From positions 124,001 to 188,000 of the forward strand of contig NZ_PYAS01000017.1 in assembly GCF_003014695.1 (NCBI RefSeq): 64,000 nt of DNA, written 5' to 3'. The translations under genes were made by a program, and so were the position numbers. A model generated the notes under the pieces. It did not search any database and was not told the origin of the DNA. It worked only from the letters and a program-made list of their open reading frames with translations. Below are positions 34,591 through 42,020 of this stretch, piece by piece. Numbering within the stretch: the first letter of the stretch is position 1; every line of letters begins with the position of its first letter. Origin of the DNA: Dyadobacter jiangsuensis (GTDB taxonomy: Bacteria > Bacteroidota > Bacteroidia > Cytophagales > Spirosomataceae).

Positions 34591-34613
34591 ATGGCAGTGA
34601 AACCCACTGCCAT
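34591..34613 (-). other. Hairpin between FecR and SusC genes
   Basis: A perfect 9-bp stem (34591-34599 with 34605-34613) with a 5-base loop lies three bases after the FecR stop codon, read leftward, without a T-run in that direction. It may protect or process the mRNA end between the weakly expressed regulators and the strongly expressed SusC, or set an expression step there. Confidence 0.5.
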
Positions 34614-34616
34614 TTT

Positions 34617-35720
34617 TCATTTGCTGCAACCCTTGCCGCTGACGATGATCTGTCCGTCGACGATCTCGTAGCTGGCCGAAACAGTTTTGCAGAGAATGCT
34701 CAGTTTGTCATACATGCTTTCGTCGGAGAAAGCCACCGTTATTTTGCAGGCCCAAAAGCTGTCGGCGTCGAACTGGACGGGGATACCGTACGATTTTTCC
34801 ATATCCCTCAATATCACCGGCAGCGGTACTTCATCGTATTTCAAAATGCTTTCAACGGCATTATTCGGCAGTTTTTCGGGGTTTTCAACCAGCGTTTTCG
34901 AAAGCTGATTGGCACTTTTCTCAAATACTGCCGCCTGATTGGCCGTGATAATCAAACCCTTCACTTCCTTTTCCGAAGGCTTATCAACATACACCGACAC
35001 CTTACCCGTTTGCACCTGCACGGTAATATTCCGGTCGTCGTCGAATGCACTCACCACGAACCGGGTACCGAGTACTTTGGTGACTACTTTCCCGGTGTGC
35101 ACCATGAACGTCTGCCCTTGTTTCTTCACCGAAAAAACCGCCTCTCCGGTCAAATACACTACGCGGGCGCTATCGGCAAACTCCGATGGATATTTCAGAT
35201 GGCTTCTCGGGCTCAGCGTCACCTCCGAACCGTCATTCAAATGGATTAGCAATGGCTTGTCCGTATCGTTGCGGGTGGTTACGAGATTGGTCGGACTTGT
35301 GCCGATAGCGGCCGTGCGAGGCTCAGGTTCATTGTTTTGATAATAATGCCAGCCAATTCCAGCTCCCAGGGCAAGTACCGCAGCGGCTGCCATCAGCCAT
35401 CTTTTCCAGAAAATGGTGCGGCCGCTCTCCTCCTCTTCGTCGTCATCAGGAAAGCTGATTTCCAAATGCTCTTCCTTCCCGCTTGCATTTTCAATAAACC
35501 GCTCAATTTCAGCACGAATTTCCTTTTCACTGATCCACTCGCCGTCCACATTCGCTGCGCGGATCAGGTGTTCCGCCTGCCGGAAATCATCCCGACGGCC
35601 GGGATACTTTTCCAGGAAAGACAGCCAGAACATTTCCTGCGTGCCCTGGCCCTGCACCCATTTTCGGAAACTCTCGTCTTCCAGAAAATCTTCGACGGTA
35701 TACGATTCGTAAGGCTTCAT
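34617..35720 (-). CDS. FecR-family anti-sigma factor
   Basis: Inner-membrane anti-sigma factor, 367 residues. The cytoplasmic N-terminal part carries a very acidic linker (PDDDEEEESG at about 91-100), then one membrane segment (about 108-125), a FecR beta domain (HLNDGSEVTLSPRS, VYLTGEAVFSVKK) and a C-terminal DUF4974/STN-like domain ending in Cys-Ser-Lys. It sits between its ECF sigma gene (53 bases upstream) and the STN-containing SusC (120 bases downstream), the complete cell-surface signalling order. It should control the sugar-acid operon in response to SusC ligand binding. Confidence 0.94.
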   Translation of the reverse strand: MKPYESYTVEDFLEDESFRKWVQGQGTQEMFWLSFLEKYPGRRDDFRQAEHLIRAANVDGEWISEKEIRAEIERFIENASGKEEHLEISFPDDDEEEESGRTIFWKRWLMAAAAVLALGAGIGWHYYQNNEPEPRTAAIGTSPTNLVTTRNDTDKPLLIHLNDGSEVTLSPRSHLKYPSEFADSARVVYLTGEAVFSVKKQGQTFMVHTGKVVTKVLGTRFVVSAFDDDRNITVQVQTGKVSVYVDKPSEKEVKGLIITANQAAVFEKSANQLSKTLVENPEKLPNNAVESILKYDEVPLPVILRDMEKSYGIPVQFDADSFWACKITVAFSDESMYDKLSILCKTVSASYEIVDGQIIVSGKGCSK

Positions 35721-35773
35721 TCCGGTTTTAGTTCTGTTACGTTATACACTATACGCCCGGTGATAGGCAGAGC

Positions 35774-36355
35774 TTATGAACTCAGGTCGTAATGCTTCCG
35801 CAGGCTTCCCAGCGATTTTTGCAGGAGATTATAAACGGATTGCCGGCTCAGGCTCATTACCTCGGCGATCTGCTCGAAACTCAGGCTCTGGTAAAAGCGC
35901 AGGTAAATGAGCTCTTTCTGCCTGCCCGAAAGGCTGTTAAGCACACCTTCGAGCTTCCTTACCTGGTATATTTCATGTTCTTCGTCGATCAGCCGGAGGT
36001 CGGAAGAGAACTCCACCGAAAACGAATACTCGTCCGATAGCATCGACTGATGCGTGACATGCTTTTTGGATAACTCACGCAAAATCCGCGTTTTGAGCGC
36101 CACGAGCAGGTACGAACGCACATTCGAAACCACTCCGGTAGACCCCGCCCCCGCCGACTGCTGCGTTTTCCAGAGGTTCACGAACATATCCTGAATGCAA
36201 TCCTTTACGAATTCGCGCTCGCCATGCAGCCTCAGGCCCCAATGGAACAGGTCGGAATAGTAGCCCTGCATGATGTTCGCCAGTGCGTACATGTCGCCCG
36301 ACTGGTAATCATTCCAAAGTTTCTGAGCTTCATCAGGAGTAATGCGTGGTCTCAT
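35774..36355 (-). CDS. ECF RNA polymerase sigma factor
   Basis: ECF sigma factor, 193 residues. Region 2 contains FVKDCIQDMFVNLWK; region 4 contains LSGRQKELIYLRFYQSLSFEQIAEVM and SRQSVYNLLQKSLGSLRKH. It begins the leftward locus of sigma, FecR, SusC and SusD, followed by sugar-acid catabolic genes, and is the probable activator of that operon. It is clearly distinct in sequence from the sigma factor at 1337-1966. Confidence 0.94.
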   Translation of the reverse strand: MRPRITPDEAQKLWNDYQSGDMYALANIMQGYYSDLFHWGLRLHGEREFVKDCIQDMFVNLWKTQQSAGAGSTGVVSNVRSYLLVALKTRILRELSKKHVTHQSMLSDEYSFSVEFSSDLRLIDEEHEIYQVRKLEGVLNSLSGRQKELIYLRFYQSLSFEQIAEVMSLSRQSVYNLLQKSLGSLRKHYDLSS

Positions 36356-36508
36356 CTCGTGGTAGCTGTCACTTTTTCTAGATGAGACTCATTTCCGGGA
36401 TATATACCCCACTATTTTTATCTTTTTTATCAAAATAATGCACAATAGATTCTCAAACGCCACGCACACCCCTACTCCTTCGTGTTGACAAGCGACCATT
36501 ATCTGTGT

Positions 36509-36519
36509 AAATTGTGAGT
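36509..36519 (+). promoter_or_regulatory. Repeated 11-mer upstream of the HxlR gene
   Basis: AAATTGTGAGT followed by AGCTC lies 27 bases before the HxlR ATG at 36547, in the expected promoter or leader. The same 11-mer followed by GCTC recurs at 36959-36969 just downstream of the gene, and each copy is preceded by a TGTTRACAA motif. It is a candidate binding site for the HxlR protein. Confidence 0.35.
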
Positions 36520-36546
36520 AGCTCCTATATAAATGAGCTTAACACT

Positions 36547-36903
36547 ATGAGAAAACTGACCTCGACTAATTACTACAACCAGACGTTCCTGGAAGAGAAA
36601 TGCACATTGAACGAACTGATCAACCTGCTTAGCAAACGGTGGCTTACCGAAGTAATGTTCAGCATTGAAGAAGGCAACAACCGCTTTTCGACGCTGAAAG
36701 AAGACCTTAAACACATTAGCGACAATATCTTAGCGGATCGCCTGAAACTGCTTGAACAGCACAAGCTGATCATCCGCAACGACAATTTCCGCGAAGTACC
36801 AAGCCGCGTCGAATATACGCTGTCCGAAACCGGATCGAAACTCAGCGAGCTCCTCGACGGCCTCTGCCACTTCTCCGAAACCGAAATGGAATTCCCCGAA
36901 TAA
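36547..36903 (+). CDS. HxlR-family winged-helix regulator
   Basis: A 118-residue MarR/HxlR-type DNA-binding protein. I start it at the ATG 36547; a GTG 33 bases earlier is in frame. The family hallmark is present: Cys in EKCTLNELINLLSKRW, then RFSTLKEDLKHISDNILADRLKLLEQHKLI, and the wing YTLSETGSKLSELLD. HxlR proteins often sense electrophiles or oxidants through the conserved Cys and control a neighbouring gene. The next rightward gene is the GNAT-like one at 37065, separated by a hairpin, so the target is unclear. Confidence 0.9.
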   Translation: MRKLTSTNYYNQTFLEEKCTLNELINLLSKRWLTEVMFSIEEGNNRFSTLKEDLKHISDNILADRLKLLEQHKLIIRNDNFREVPSRVEYTLSETGSKLSELLDGLCHFSETEMEFPE

Positions 36904-36910
36904 CACCGCC

Positions 36911-36936
36911 TTAAAGACCGTCCGCCCGGTCTTTAA
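36911..36936. terminator. Hairpin after the HxlR gene
   Basis: A perfect 10-bp inverted repeat (36911-36920 with 36927-36936) with a 6-base loop lies 8 bases after the HxlR stop. The T-run is poor, so it is either a weak terminator or an mRNA-end stabiliser. Confidence 0.5.
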
Positions 36937-36958
36937 CAAATGTTAACAACCACTTCGG

Positions 36959-36969
36959 AAATTGTGAGT
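36959..36969 (+). promoter_or_regulatory. Second copy of the HxlR-flanking 11-mer
   Basis: An identical AAATTGTGAGT followed by GCTC lies about 100 bases before the GNAT-like gene at 37065. If HxlR binds this motif, the copy would link the regulator to the GNAT-like gene. Confidence 0.3.
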
Positions 36970-37064
36970 GCTCAGGAGATAGCCCTCTCTGCCGTTTGAT
37001 CATCCGTTGATGCTCGCTGTACATCGGATTAGATCTTCGCTTATCTGGTCGGATATATTCGGCA

Positions 37065-37595
37065 ATGCTTTCAAGCCAACCGCAACGCATTGCCTGCCAT
37101 TCGCTCTATTTTACCGGTTCTATTCAACATTCTCTCACCGGCGAAGTGTTCGACACGTGCATCAATTGTGCTGAAAGTACCAAACGTTCCCAAATCAGAG
37201 CCGCTGACTGGCTTTTTGACTGGCACTCGGAACTCTGTCGTAAGGATCGGCAGATTCTAAAAATAGAGTTGCTCCAAGAGCCAGGTACCGTACACGGACT
37301 AGTGAGTCTTACCGATAAGGGCGACCATATTTATATGCATTTAGTTGAGAATGTGAGCTGGAATAAAGGAAAAAATAAGCTATATTGTGGTGTGGCCGGG
37401 AACCTGTTTGCAGCTGCATGCCAGTTGTCTTTTAACCTGAAATACGACGGAGTTGTTTCTTTCGTACCCAAAACACAACTCATTGAGCATTACCAGAATA
37501 CGCTCGGCGCCAAGCTTTTCGGACCAAACAGGATGTTCATCGATACCCGGGAAGCAATGATGCTGACCAAGAATTATTTAAGACAAGTTATCTAA
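37065..37595 (+). CDS. GNAT-like protein, paralogue of the 20060 gene
   Basis: A 176-residue protein of unknown function. The C-terminal half resembles a GNAT core: YCGVAGNLFAAACQLSF (107-123), YDGVVSFVPKTQLI (127-140), EHYQNTLGAKLFG and a closing helix. The G-V-A-G loop is closer to an acetyl-CoA site than in the paralogue at 20060, to which it aligns over LTGE, GLVSL, AGNLxAxxCxxSF and VPKTxLI. Unlike that locus it has no Xre partner; instead a 48-residue acidic ORF follows after 12 bases. A modifying enzyme or toxin with a small partner is the working idea. Confidence 0.6.
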   Translation: MLSSQPQRIACHSLYFTGSIQHSLTGEVFDTCINCAESTKRSQIRAADWLFDWHSELCRKDRQILKIELLQEPGTVHGLVSLTDKGDHIYMHLVENVSWNKGKNKLYCGVAGNLFAAACQLSFNLKYDGVVSFVPKTQLIEHYQNTLGAKLFGPNRMFIDTREAMMLTKNYLRQVI

Positions 37596-37607
37596 TCAAA
37601 TCGACAG

Positions 37608-37754
37608 ATGATAGACTTCACAAAAGTGGACGAAAAGGACCTCGTGGTGAGCGACAGAAAACTGACTGACCAGGAAGAAAAAGAATTCAGCACCTTTCTT
37701 AAATCACGGAAACTGTCTTCGAAGAAAGACGTTGGTGTAAAAACCGTGCATTAA
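37608..37754 (+). CDS. Small charged protein (48 residues)
   Basis: ATG at 37608 gives a 48-residue, highly charged product: an acidic first part (VDEKDLVVSD, TDQEEKEF) and a Lys-rich end (KSRKLSSKKD). It begins 12 bases after the GNAT-like gene, and its stop overlaps by four bases the stop of the convergent tcdA gene. Spacing, codon make-up and position suggest a genuine small partner gene, possibly a neutralising partner of the GNAT-like protein. Function is not established. Confidence 0.55.
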   Translation: MIDFTKVDEKDLVVSDRKLTDQEEKEFSTFLKSRKLSSKKDVGVKTVH

Positions 37755-38485
37755 TAGTCCGCTCCAATCAAGTCCCGCAACACTACCGATGCACAGGTTC
37801 CTCCGAATATCGCAGGGAGGTAGGGCATCGTTCCGTAGGCGGATTTTTTATAATTGCTGCCGTCGGTAAGGATTAATGACTCGCGGATTTGCTCTTCGGT
37901 CGAGAATACAGCTTTGATACCTTTGTAAATCCCTGCCTTTTTAAGGTTTTTCCTGACCTGCTGCGCGAAAGGGCAGTTATACGTCTTCGAAATATCGACC
38001 ACTTTCAGCTGCGTGGGATCCATTTTCCCACCCGCCCCCATTGAGCTCACGATACGCATGTTGTGCTTGTACGCTTGCGTAAGGAAAGTCAGCTTGGGTG
38101 TGACGCTGTCGATCGCGTCGACAATGTAATCGTAATGGGTTACATCAAGGATTTGCCCCACGGCGTCCGGCGTCACAAAGCTCTTCACCACATGCAGGGT
38201 CAGCTCGGGGTTGATCGCCTTGAGGCGCTCCGCCATGATATCGGCCTTGCTCTGGCCGTGGTTCGTCGCCAATGCGGGTAATTGCCGGTTGCGGTTGGTG
38301 GGGTCTACCACGTCGCCATCGACGATGGTCATCGTCCCTACCCCTCCGCGGCAAATGAATTCGGCTGCAAACGATCCTACACCGCCCAAACCGATCACCA
38401 GCACATGCGCCTGGCTGAGCTTCACCAGGTTTTCCCTTCCAATCAATAACTCCGTCCTGGAAAGCCAGGAAAAATCCTCCATCAT
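37751..38485 (-). CDS. tcdA: tRNA threonylcarbamoyladenosine dehydratase
   Basis: E1-like ThiF-superfamily enzyme, 244 residues, that cyclises t6A37 in tRNA to ct6A with ATP. VLVIGLGGVGSFAAEFICRGG is the nucleotide-binding loop, VDGDVVDPTNRNRQ holds the catalytic Arg pair, and YIVDAIDSVTPK and the adenylation-type Cys in NCPFAQQVRK follow. Length and order match TcdA/CsdL. Its start overlaps the TatD gene stop by four bases, so the two are coupled. Confidence 0.92.
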   Translation of the reverse strand: MMEDFSWLSRTELLIGRENLVKLSQAHVLVIGLGGVGSFAAEFICRGGVGTMTIVDGDVVDPTNRNRQLPALATNHGQSKADIMAERLKAINPELTLHVVKSFVTPDAVGQILDVTHYDYIVDAIDSVTPKLTFLTQAYKHNMRIVSSMGAGGKMDPTQLKVVDISKTYNCPFAQQVRKNLKKAGIYKGIKAVFSTEEQIRESLILTDGSNYKKSAYGTMPYLPAIFGGTCASVVLRDLIGADY

Positions 38486-39144
38486 TGCTTAAATACTTTA
38501 CCAAAATTCGTTTCGAGCTGCAAAGCAATCTCTTTTTCGGGAATATTCCGCAGCCGTGAGGCGGTTTTGTAGATTTCACGGATGTTGCAACCGGTATCGT
38601 CTGTTTCGAGAAAAAGCCGATCCGCCGACACCGCCCTGAATGTCTCCAGAATAGCCTCATTAGGGTGCAGCAGTGCCTTTCCAAACGACAGGAAATAGCC
38701 CGCGTCGATCACCGGCCGGATCACCGAAAGGCGGTTGTTGATCCCATGAAAAATGACCGGTACTCGAACGTCCTTCAAAAAATGCAGGCATTCCTGGAAC
38801 GCTTTCACGCAATGGATCACCAGCGGTTTGCCCAGTTCTTTGGCCAGCGCGATCTGCCGCTCGAATGCGCGGCATTGCGTATCCCAATCCGTTGCGGTGA
38901 GCTTATCGAGGCCGCATTCGCCAATGGCGACAATCTGCGACTGAGCGGCATAACGGCGCAGCAGGTCCAAATCATCAGCAAGCGTTTCCGGACGAATGTA
39001 CCAGGGATGCAGCCCGGCGCTTAGGTACGCGCTCCCGACAGGCTCTCCAAACCCGCTATGCCGGTTTTCGATGGCCAGTATATTCGGGTCGGTGGACGGA
39101 TTGTGGGTATGAACATCCAGGAACATCGTTACACCGCGCCTCAT
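38482..39144 (-). CDS. TatD-family metal-dependent hydrolase
   Basis: A 220-residue TIM-barrel hydrolase of the TatD family. FLDVHTHNPS provides the HxH metal site, IGECGLDKL a conserved Glu, LVIHCVKAFQE another His, and FLETDDTGCNI the catalytic Asp. Members are Mg-dependent 3'-5' DNases or aminoacylase-like enzymes. A second ATG at 39126 would place HTH closer to the N-terminus, as is usual. It overlaps both neighbours by four bases, forming a tight three-gene housekeeping-type operon with tcdA and the gene upstream. Confidence 0.87.
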   Translation of the reverse strand: MRRGVTMFLDVHTHNPSTDPNILAIENRHSGFGEPVGSAYLSAGLHPWYIRPETLADDLDLLRRYAAQSQIVAIGECGLDKLTATDWDTQCRAFERQIALAKELGKPLVIHCVKAFQECLHFLKDVRVPVIFHGINNRLSVIRPVIDAGYFLSFGKALLHPNEAILETFRAVSADRLFLETDDTGCNIREIYKTASRLRNIPEKEIALQLETNFGKVFKQ

Positions 39145-39545
39145 TCAAACGGGTTCACCGCGTACATGAGGCTCCTCGCCGATATTTCGTGGGAATCGAT
39201 GTGCGACTTGCCCTTATAGTTACGTACCCTCAGATTATCTTTTCCCTGATAAACAAAGGAAAGCGTGGCAACCGGCTGGCCGATGTTGAACATTTTGGAG
39301 CCTTTTTCTGTGTAGGCATCAGCCAGTTCCTTCAACAGGTTGGCGTCAGGAAATTCAAGGCATTTCAGGGTAAAACCATCAATATCACCATCCCAATTCA
39401 AGTACAGTAAATGGCGTTGTTCGGGGGCTATTTCAAAATAAAAATTGAACCGTCGCTGCCCGTCGAATGCCTCTGAAAGTTGTAGCTCCTTCGATTCGGG
39501 GTAATAGGTTCTGATTTCTTCGCGTAAGTAATCGAGTGAATTCAT
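39141..39545 (-). CDS. Hypothetical cytoplasmic protein
   Basis: A 134-residue protein of unknown function, started at the ATG 39545 because the upstream extension looks non-coding in character. It has no signal or membrane segment. YFEIAPEQRHLLYLNWDGD suggests an alpha/beta fold. It overlaps the TatD gene by four bases, so it is part of that operon. Confidence 0.6.
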   Translation of the reverse strand: MNSLDYLREEIRTYYPESKELQLSEAFDGQRRFNFYFEIAPEQRHLLYLNWDGDIDGFTLKCLEFPDANLLKELADAYTEKGSKMFNIGQPVATLSFVYQGKDNLRVRNYKGKSHIDSHEISARSLMYAVNPFE

Positions 39546-39617
39546 CTTGGTGCGTGGGTGGTGTCTTTCAATTCGTGTATAAACAAATATATCCAGCCAG
39601 CGGCAAAATTTCAAGGA

Positions 39618-40334
39618 TCAGCCAGGAAACAGTTTGATCACATGCTTAAACGTTTTACCAAGCGGCAATACCTTTCCGTTTAAGAGCCGGATCATATTGC
39701 CCTCGATATAATGTACGAATTTTTTGTTCAATATAAAAGACTTGTGGATGCGGATGAACGCGTCGGCAGGCAGCTGCTCCTCGAAACTTCCCAGGGTGCG
39801 CTGGGTCAGCAGGAACTGGTCGCGGCCCCAGACTTTCACGTAATTACCCAGGCTTTCAAGATAATACACGTCATCCAGCTGCATTTGAACCAGCTTCTTG
39901 TCGGATTTGATATACAATGGCTCCGCCTCCTGCGCGGCTACGGGTGGCGCGGGCGATGCAACCGCCTGCCTGCGCAAGGTATGTTGCTCCAAAGCGCGGT
40001 TGGCGGCTTTCAGAAAACGGTCGAAGCGAAACGGTTTGAGCAAGTAATCGACCACTTCCAGTTCGAAACTTTCCAGCGCGTGCTCCTCATAGGCAGATGT
40101 AATAACCACCAATGGCCGCTGGTTGAGCGTACGCAGGAAGTCGAGACCGCTGAGCTTCGGCATGCGGATGTCGAGGAAAATAAGGTCTACCGCGTGGTGA
40201 TTGAGAAATGCAAATGCCTCGGTGGCCAGGTAGCATTGCCCCGCCTTTTCGAGGAACGGGATATCTTCGAGGTACCTCAGGATCACATCATGGGCCAACG
40301 GCTCGTCGTCGACAATCAGGCATCGTAATTTCAT
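39618..40334 (-). CDS. LytTR-family response regulator
   Basis: Two-component response regulator of 238 residues. The receiver domain (1-120) has DDEP near the start, the phosphoacceptor Asp in DLIFLDIRMPKLSG and a Lys in VVDYLLKPFRF. A linker rich in Ala and Pro leads to a LytTR DNA-binding domain (about 140-238) with YIKSDKKLVQMQLDDVYYLES, FIRIHKSFILNKKFV and LPLGKTFK. It overlaps the histidine kinase gene by four bases. The divergent ABC transporter at 42021 is a plausible target. Confidence 0.94.
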   Translation of the reverse strand: MKLRCLIVDDEPLAHDVILRYLEDIPFLEKAGQCYLATEAFAFLNHHAVDLIFLDIRMPKLSGLDFLRTLNQRPLVVITSAYEEHALESFELEVVDYLLKPFRFDRFLKAANRALEQHTLRRQAVASPAPPVAAQEAEPLYIKSDKKLVQMQLDDVYYLESLGNYVKVWGRDQFLLTQRTLGSFEEQLPADAFIRIHKSFILNKKFVHYIEGNMIRLLNGKVLPLGKTFKHVIKLFPG

Positions 40335-41824
40335 AGCAGGTCAATTTCCAGGCTGGCTGTAAACACTCCGTTCTCCGCACTGGTGGTTAGCCGGTGTTTT
40401 CCGGGGTAAAGTAATGCCAGTCGTTTCCGCAAATTAGTCAATCCGATGCCCGTTTGCGCATCCGTCGCTGGTTCGTATGAATTTTCGCAGACAAAACGTA
40501 CGAAACGCTGATCCGCTTTGAGGCTGATGCGCAGGAATGCATCGTTCTCCGCATTTTCGACGCCGTGTTTGAATGCATTTTCGACGAACACGATCAGCAG
40601 CAACGGGGCGATCCGGATAGTGCCATCCTCTATCTCTTCTTCAAATTGCAGATCCAGGCTTCTTTTCAACCGGATTTTTTGTAATTGAATATAATCTTTC
40701 AGGTATTTAACCTCATCCTCCATACGCACAAACGGTTCTTTGGCCTTGTAAATCACATAGCGCATCAGTTCCGACAGCTGCAAAATACTTTCCGGCGTCT
40801 GCTCGGAACGTTGCAGGCTTAATGCATAAAGGTTGTTGAGTGTATTGAAGAAAAAATGCGGATTCAACTGCTGCTTCAAGAGATCGAGCTCGGCCACGGA
40901 CTTTTCGTGTTGCAGGGCTGTAATCAGGCTGTTTTGCCTGGCCCATTGGATAGCCAGCAACACCGGCAAGCTGATCAGCAATATCAGCATTGCCCCAAAC
41001 GCGTTTTCCGCTACAAACGGATTAGCCGAAAACACCCCGCCCAGCACTTTACTGAATGGTAAGCTGGCGAGTAGTTGTCCCCATAACGGGTAAAAGACGC
41101 CTACCAAAGCTGCCGAACAGAGGACATAATGCAGGATTCCCTGCTCTTTCAGTACGACAGGGACAAGCCAGCGACTGTTGAGATAGAAGAAAAAATACCC
41201 CGCCAGATACATGACCAGCAGTTGCAGTGAATAGCTGAGAAACGTGGGGAAACGGGCCGCTATTTTCAAAAAGTGTATTTCAAAACCGACGAGCAGCTGC
41301 TTGCCGGAGTGGTACAGCGGATTATCCAGACTCGATACCGCCATCGCCCCCAACAATAGCGCGAGCCCGGTAATGCTCATCAGCACGGCTTTTTCCAGGC
41401 TTAGCTTCCGCACCCATTTCACCTCGCGTAACCGGCCGACGTATTGGCTTTCCACCACGAGCACGCATTCCAGCCCCGCAATGCAAAGCCCGCCGGTAAA
41501 CACCACCGGCCATATCAATTGGCCAGGGCTCAGCTGCGCCCCCGAAACCACCAGCAATATCGGCAGGTACCCAAAAAAGCACCCCAGCCAGATCCGGCGG
41601 TTACGCCCGGCGAAACGCCCCTCGCCGCTTCCTTCACGCACCCACGTGACCGCGAGCACGGGCGACCATAGCACCAGCGAGGCCAGCAGCGATTGCGCAT
41701 ACGTCTCCCAGTAATCGTCCCGCCCGATCGTAAACCCGATCGAAATCCAGCAGAACAAGCCCAGGTAAAGCAAGCTATCTTTTCGGCGGGACAATGCGCC
41801 CGTTACTTTTTCTATAACTACCAT
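40331..41824 (-). CDS. LytS-like sensor histidine kinase
   Basis: Inner-membrane histidine kinase of the His_kinase (LytS/YehU) class, 497 residues from the ATG at 41824; the frame also opens at a GTG 21 bases earlier. The N-terminal half has about seven to eight membrane segments. The cytoplasmic part has a short coiled region, the phosphoacceptor motif LKQQLNPHFFFNTLNNLYAL, and an ATPase domain with LLIVFVENAFKHG and TGIGLTNLRKRLALLY. It is coupled to the LytTR regulator by a four-base overlap. No extracellular sensory domain is evident, so the signal is probably membrane-borne. Confidence 0.93.
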   Translation of the reverse strand: MVVIEKVTGALSRRKDSLLYLGLFCWISIGFTIGRDDYWETYAQSLLASLVLWSPVLAVTWVREGSGEGRFAGRNRRIWLGCFFGYLPILLVVSGAQLSPGQLIWPVVFTGGLCIAGLECVLVVESQYVGRLREVKWVRKLSLEKAVLMSITGLALLLGAMAVSSLDNPLYHSGKQLLVGFEIHFLKIAARFPTFLSYSLQLLVMYLAGYFFFYLNSRWLVPVVLKEQGILHYVLCSAALVGVFYPLWGQLLASLPFSKVLGGVFSANPFVAENAFGAMLILLISLPVLLAIQWARQNSLITALQHEKSVAELDLLKQQLNPHFFFNTLNNLYALSLQRSEQTPESILQLSELMRYVIYKAKEPFVRMEDEVKYLKDYIQLQKIRLKRSLDLQFEEEIEDGTIRIAPLLLIVFVENAFKHGVENAENDAFLRISLKADQRFVRFVCENSYEPATDAQTGIGLTNLRKRLALLYPGKHRLTTSAENGVFTASLEIDLL

Positions 41825-41964
41825 CCTGCAAATAAACCGCAACACGCGCCCGACTTCAAAAATTAATGACGACCGTCGCGATTCTGGTGATATTGGTAAA
41901 AAAGGGACAAAAACAGGCTACCAAATGCATTCGTCACTACCACATTCACATTGCTCATTATTAA

Positions 41965-41995
41965 TTGAATGCGCATAAAATGGCCGGCATCTTTG
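41965..41995 (+). promoter_or_regulatory. Likely promoter of the ABC transporter genes
   Basis: TTG at 41965-41967, 20 bases, then CATCTTTG at 41988-41995 (one mismatch to TAnnTTTG) match the Bacteroidota -33/-7 layout. The ATG at 42021 lies 25 bases beyond. It sits in the 196-base divergent gap shared with the sensor kinase. Confidence 0.5.
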
Positions 41996-42020
41996 AAGCA
42001 GAAACTTCAAAAGCCATGTC

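Noticed and set aside
36514..36546. GTG start for the HxlR gene
   Set aside because: The ATG at 36547 gives the normal family length, and the GTG falls inside the repeated 11-mer.
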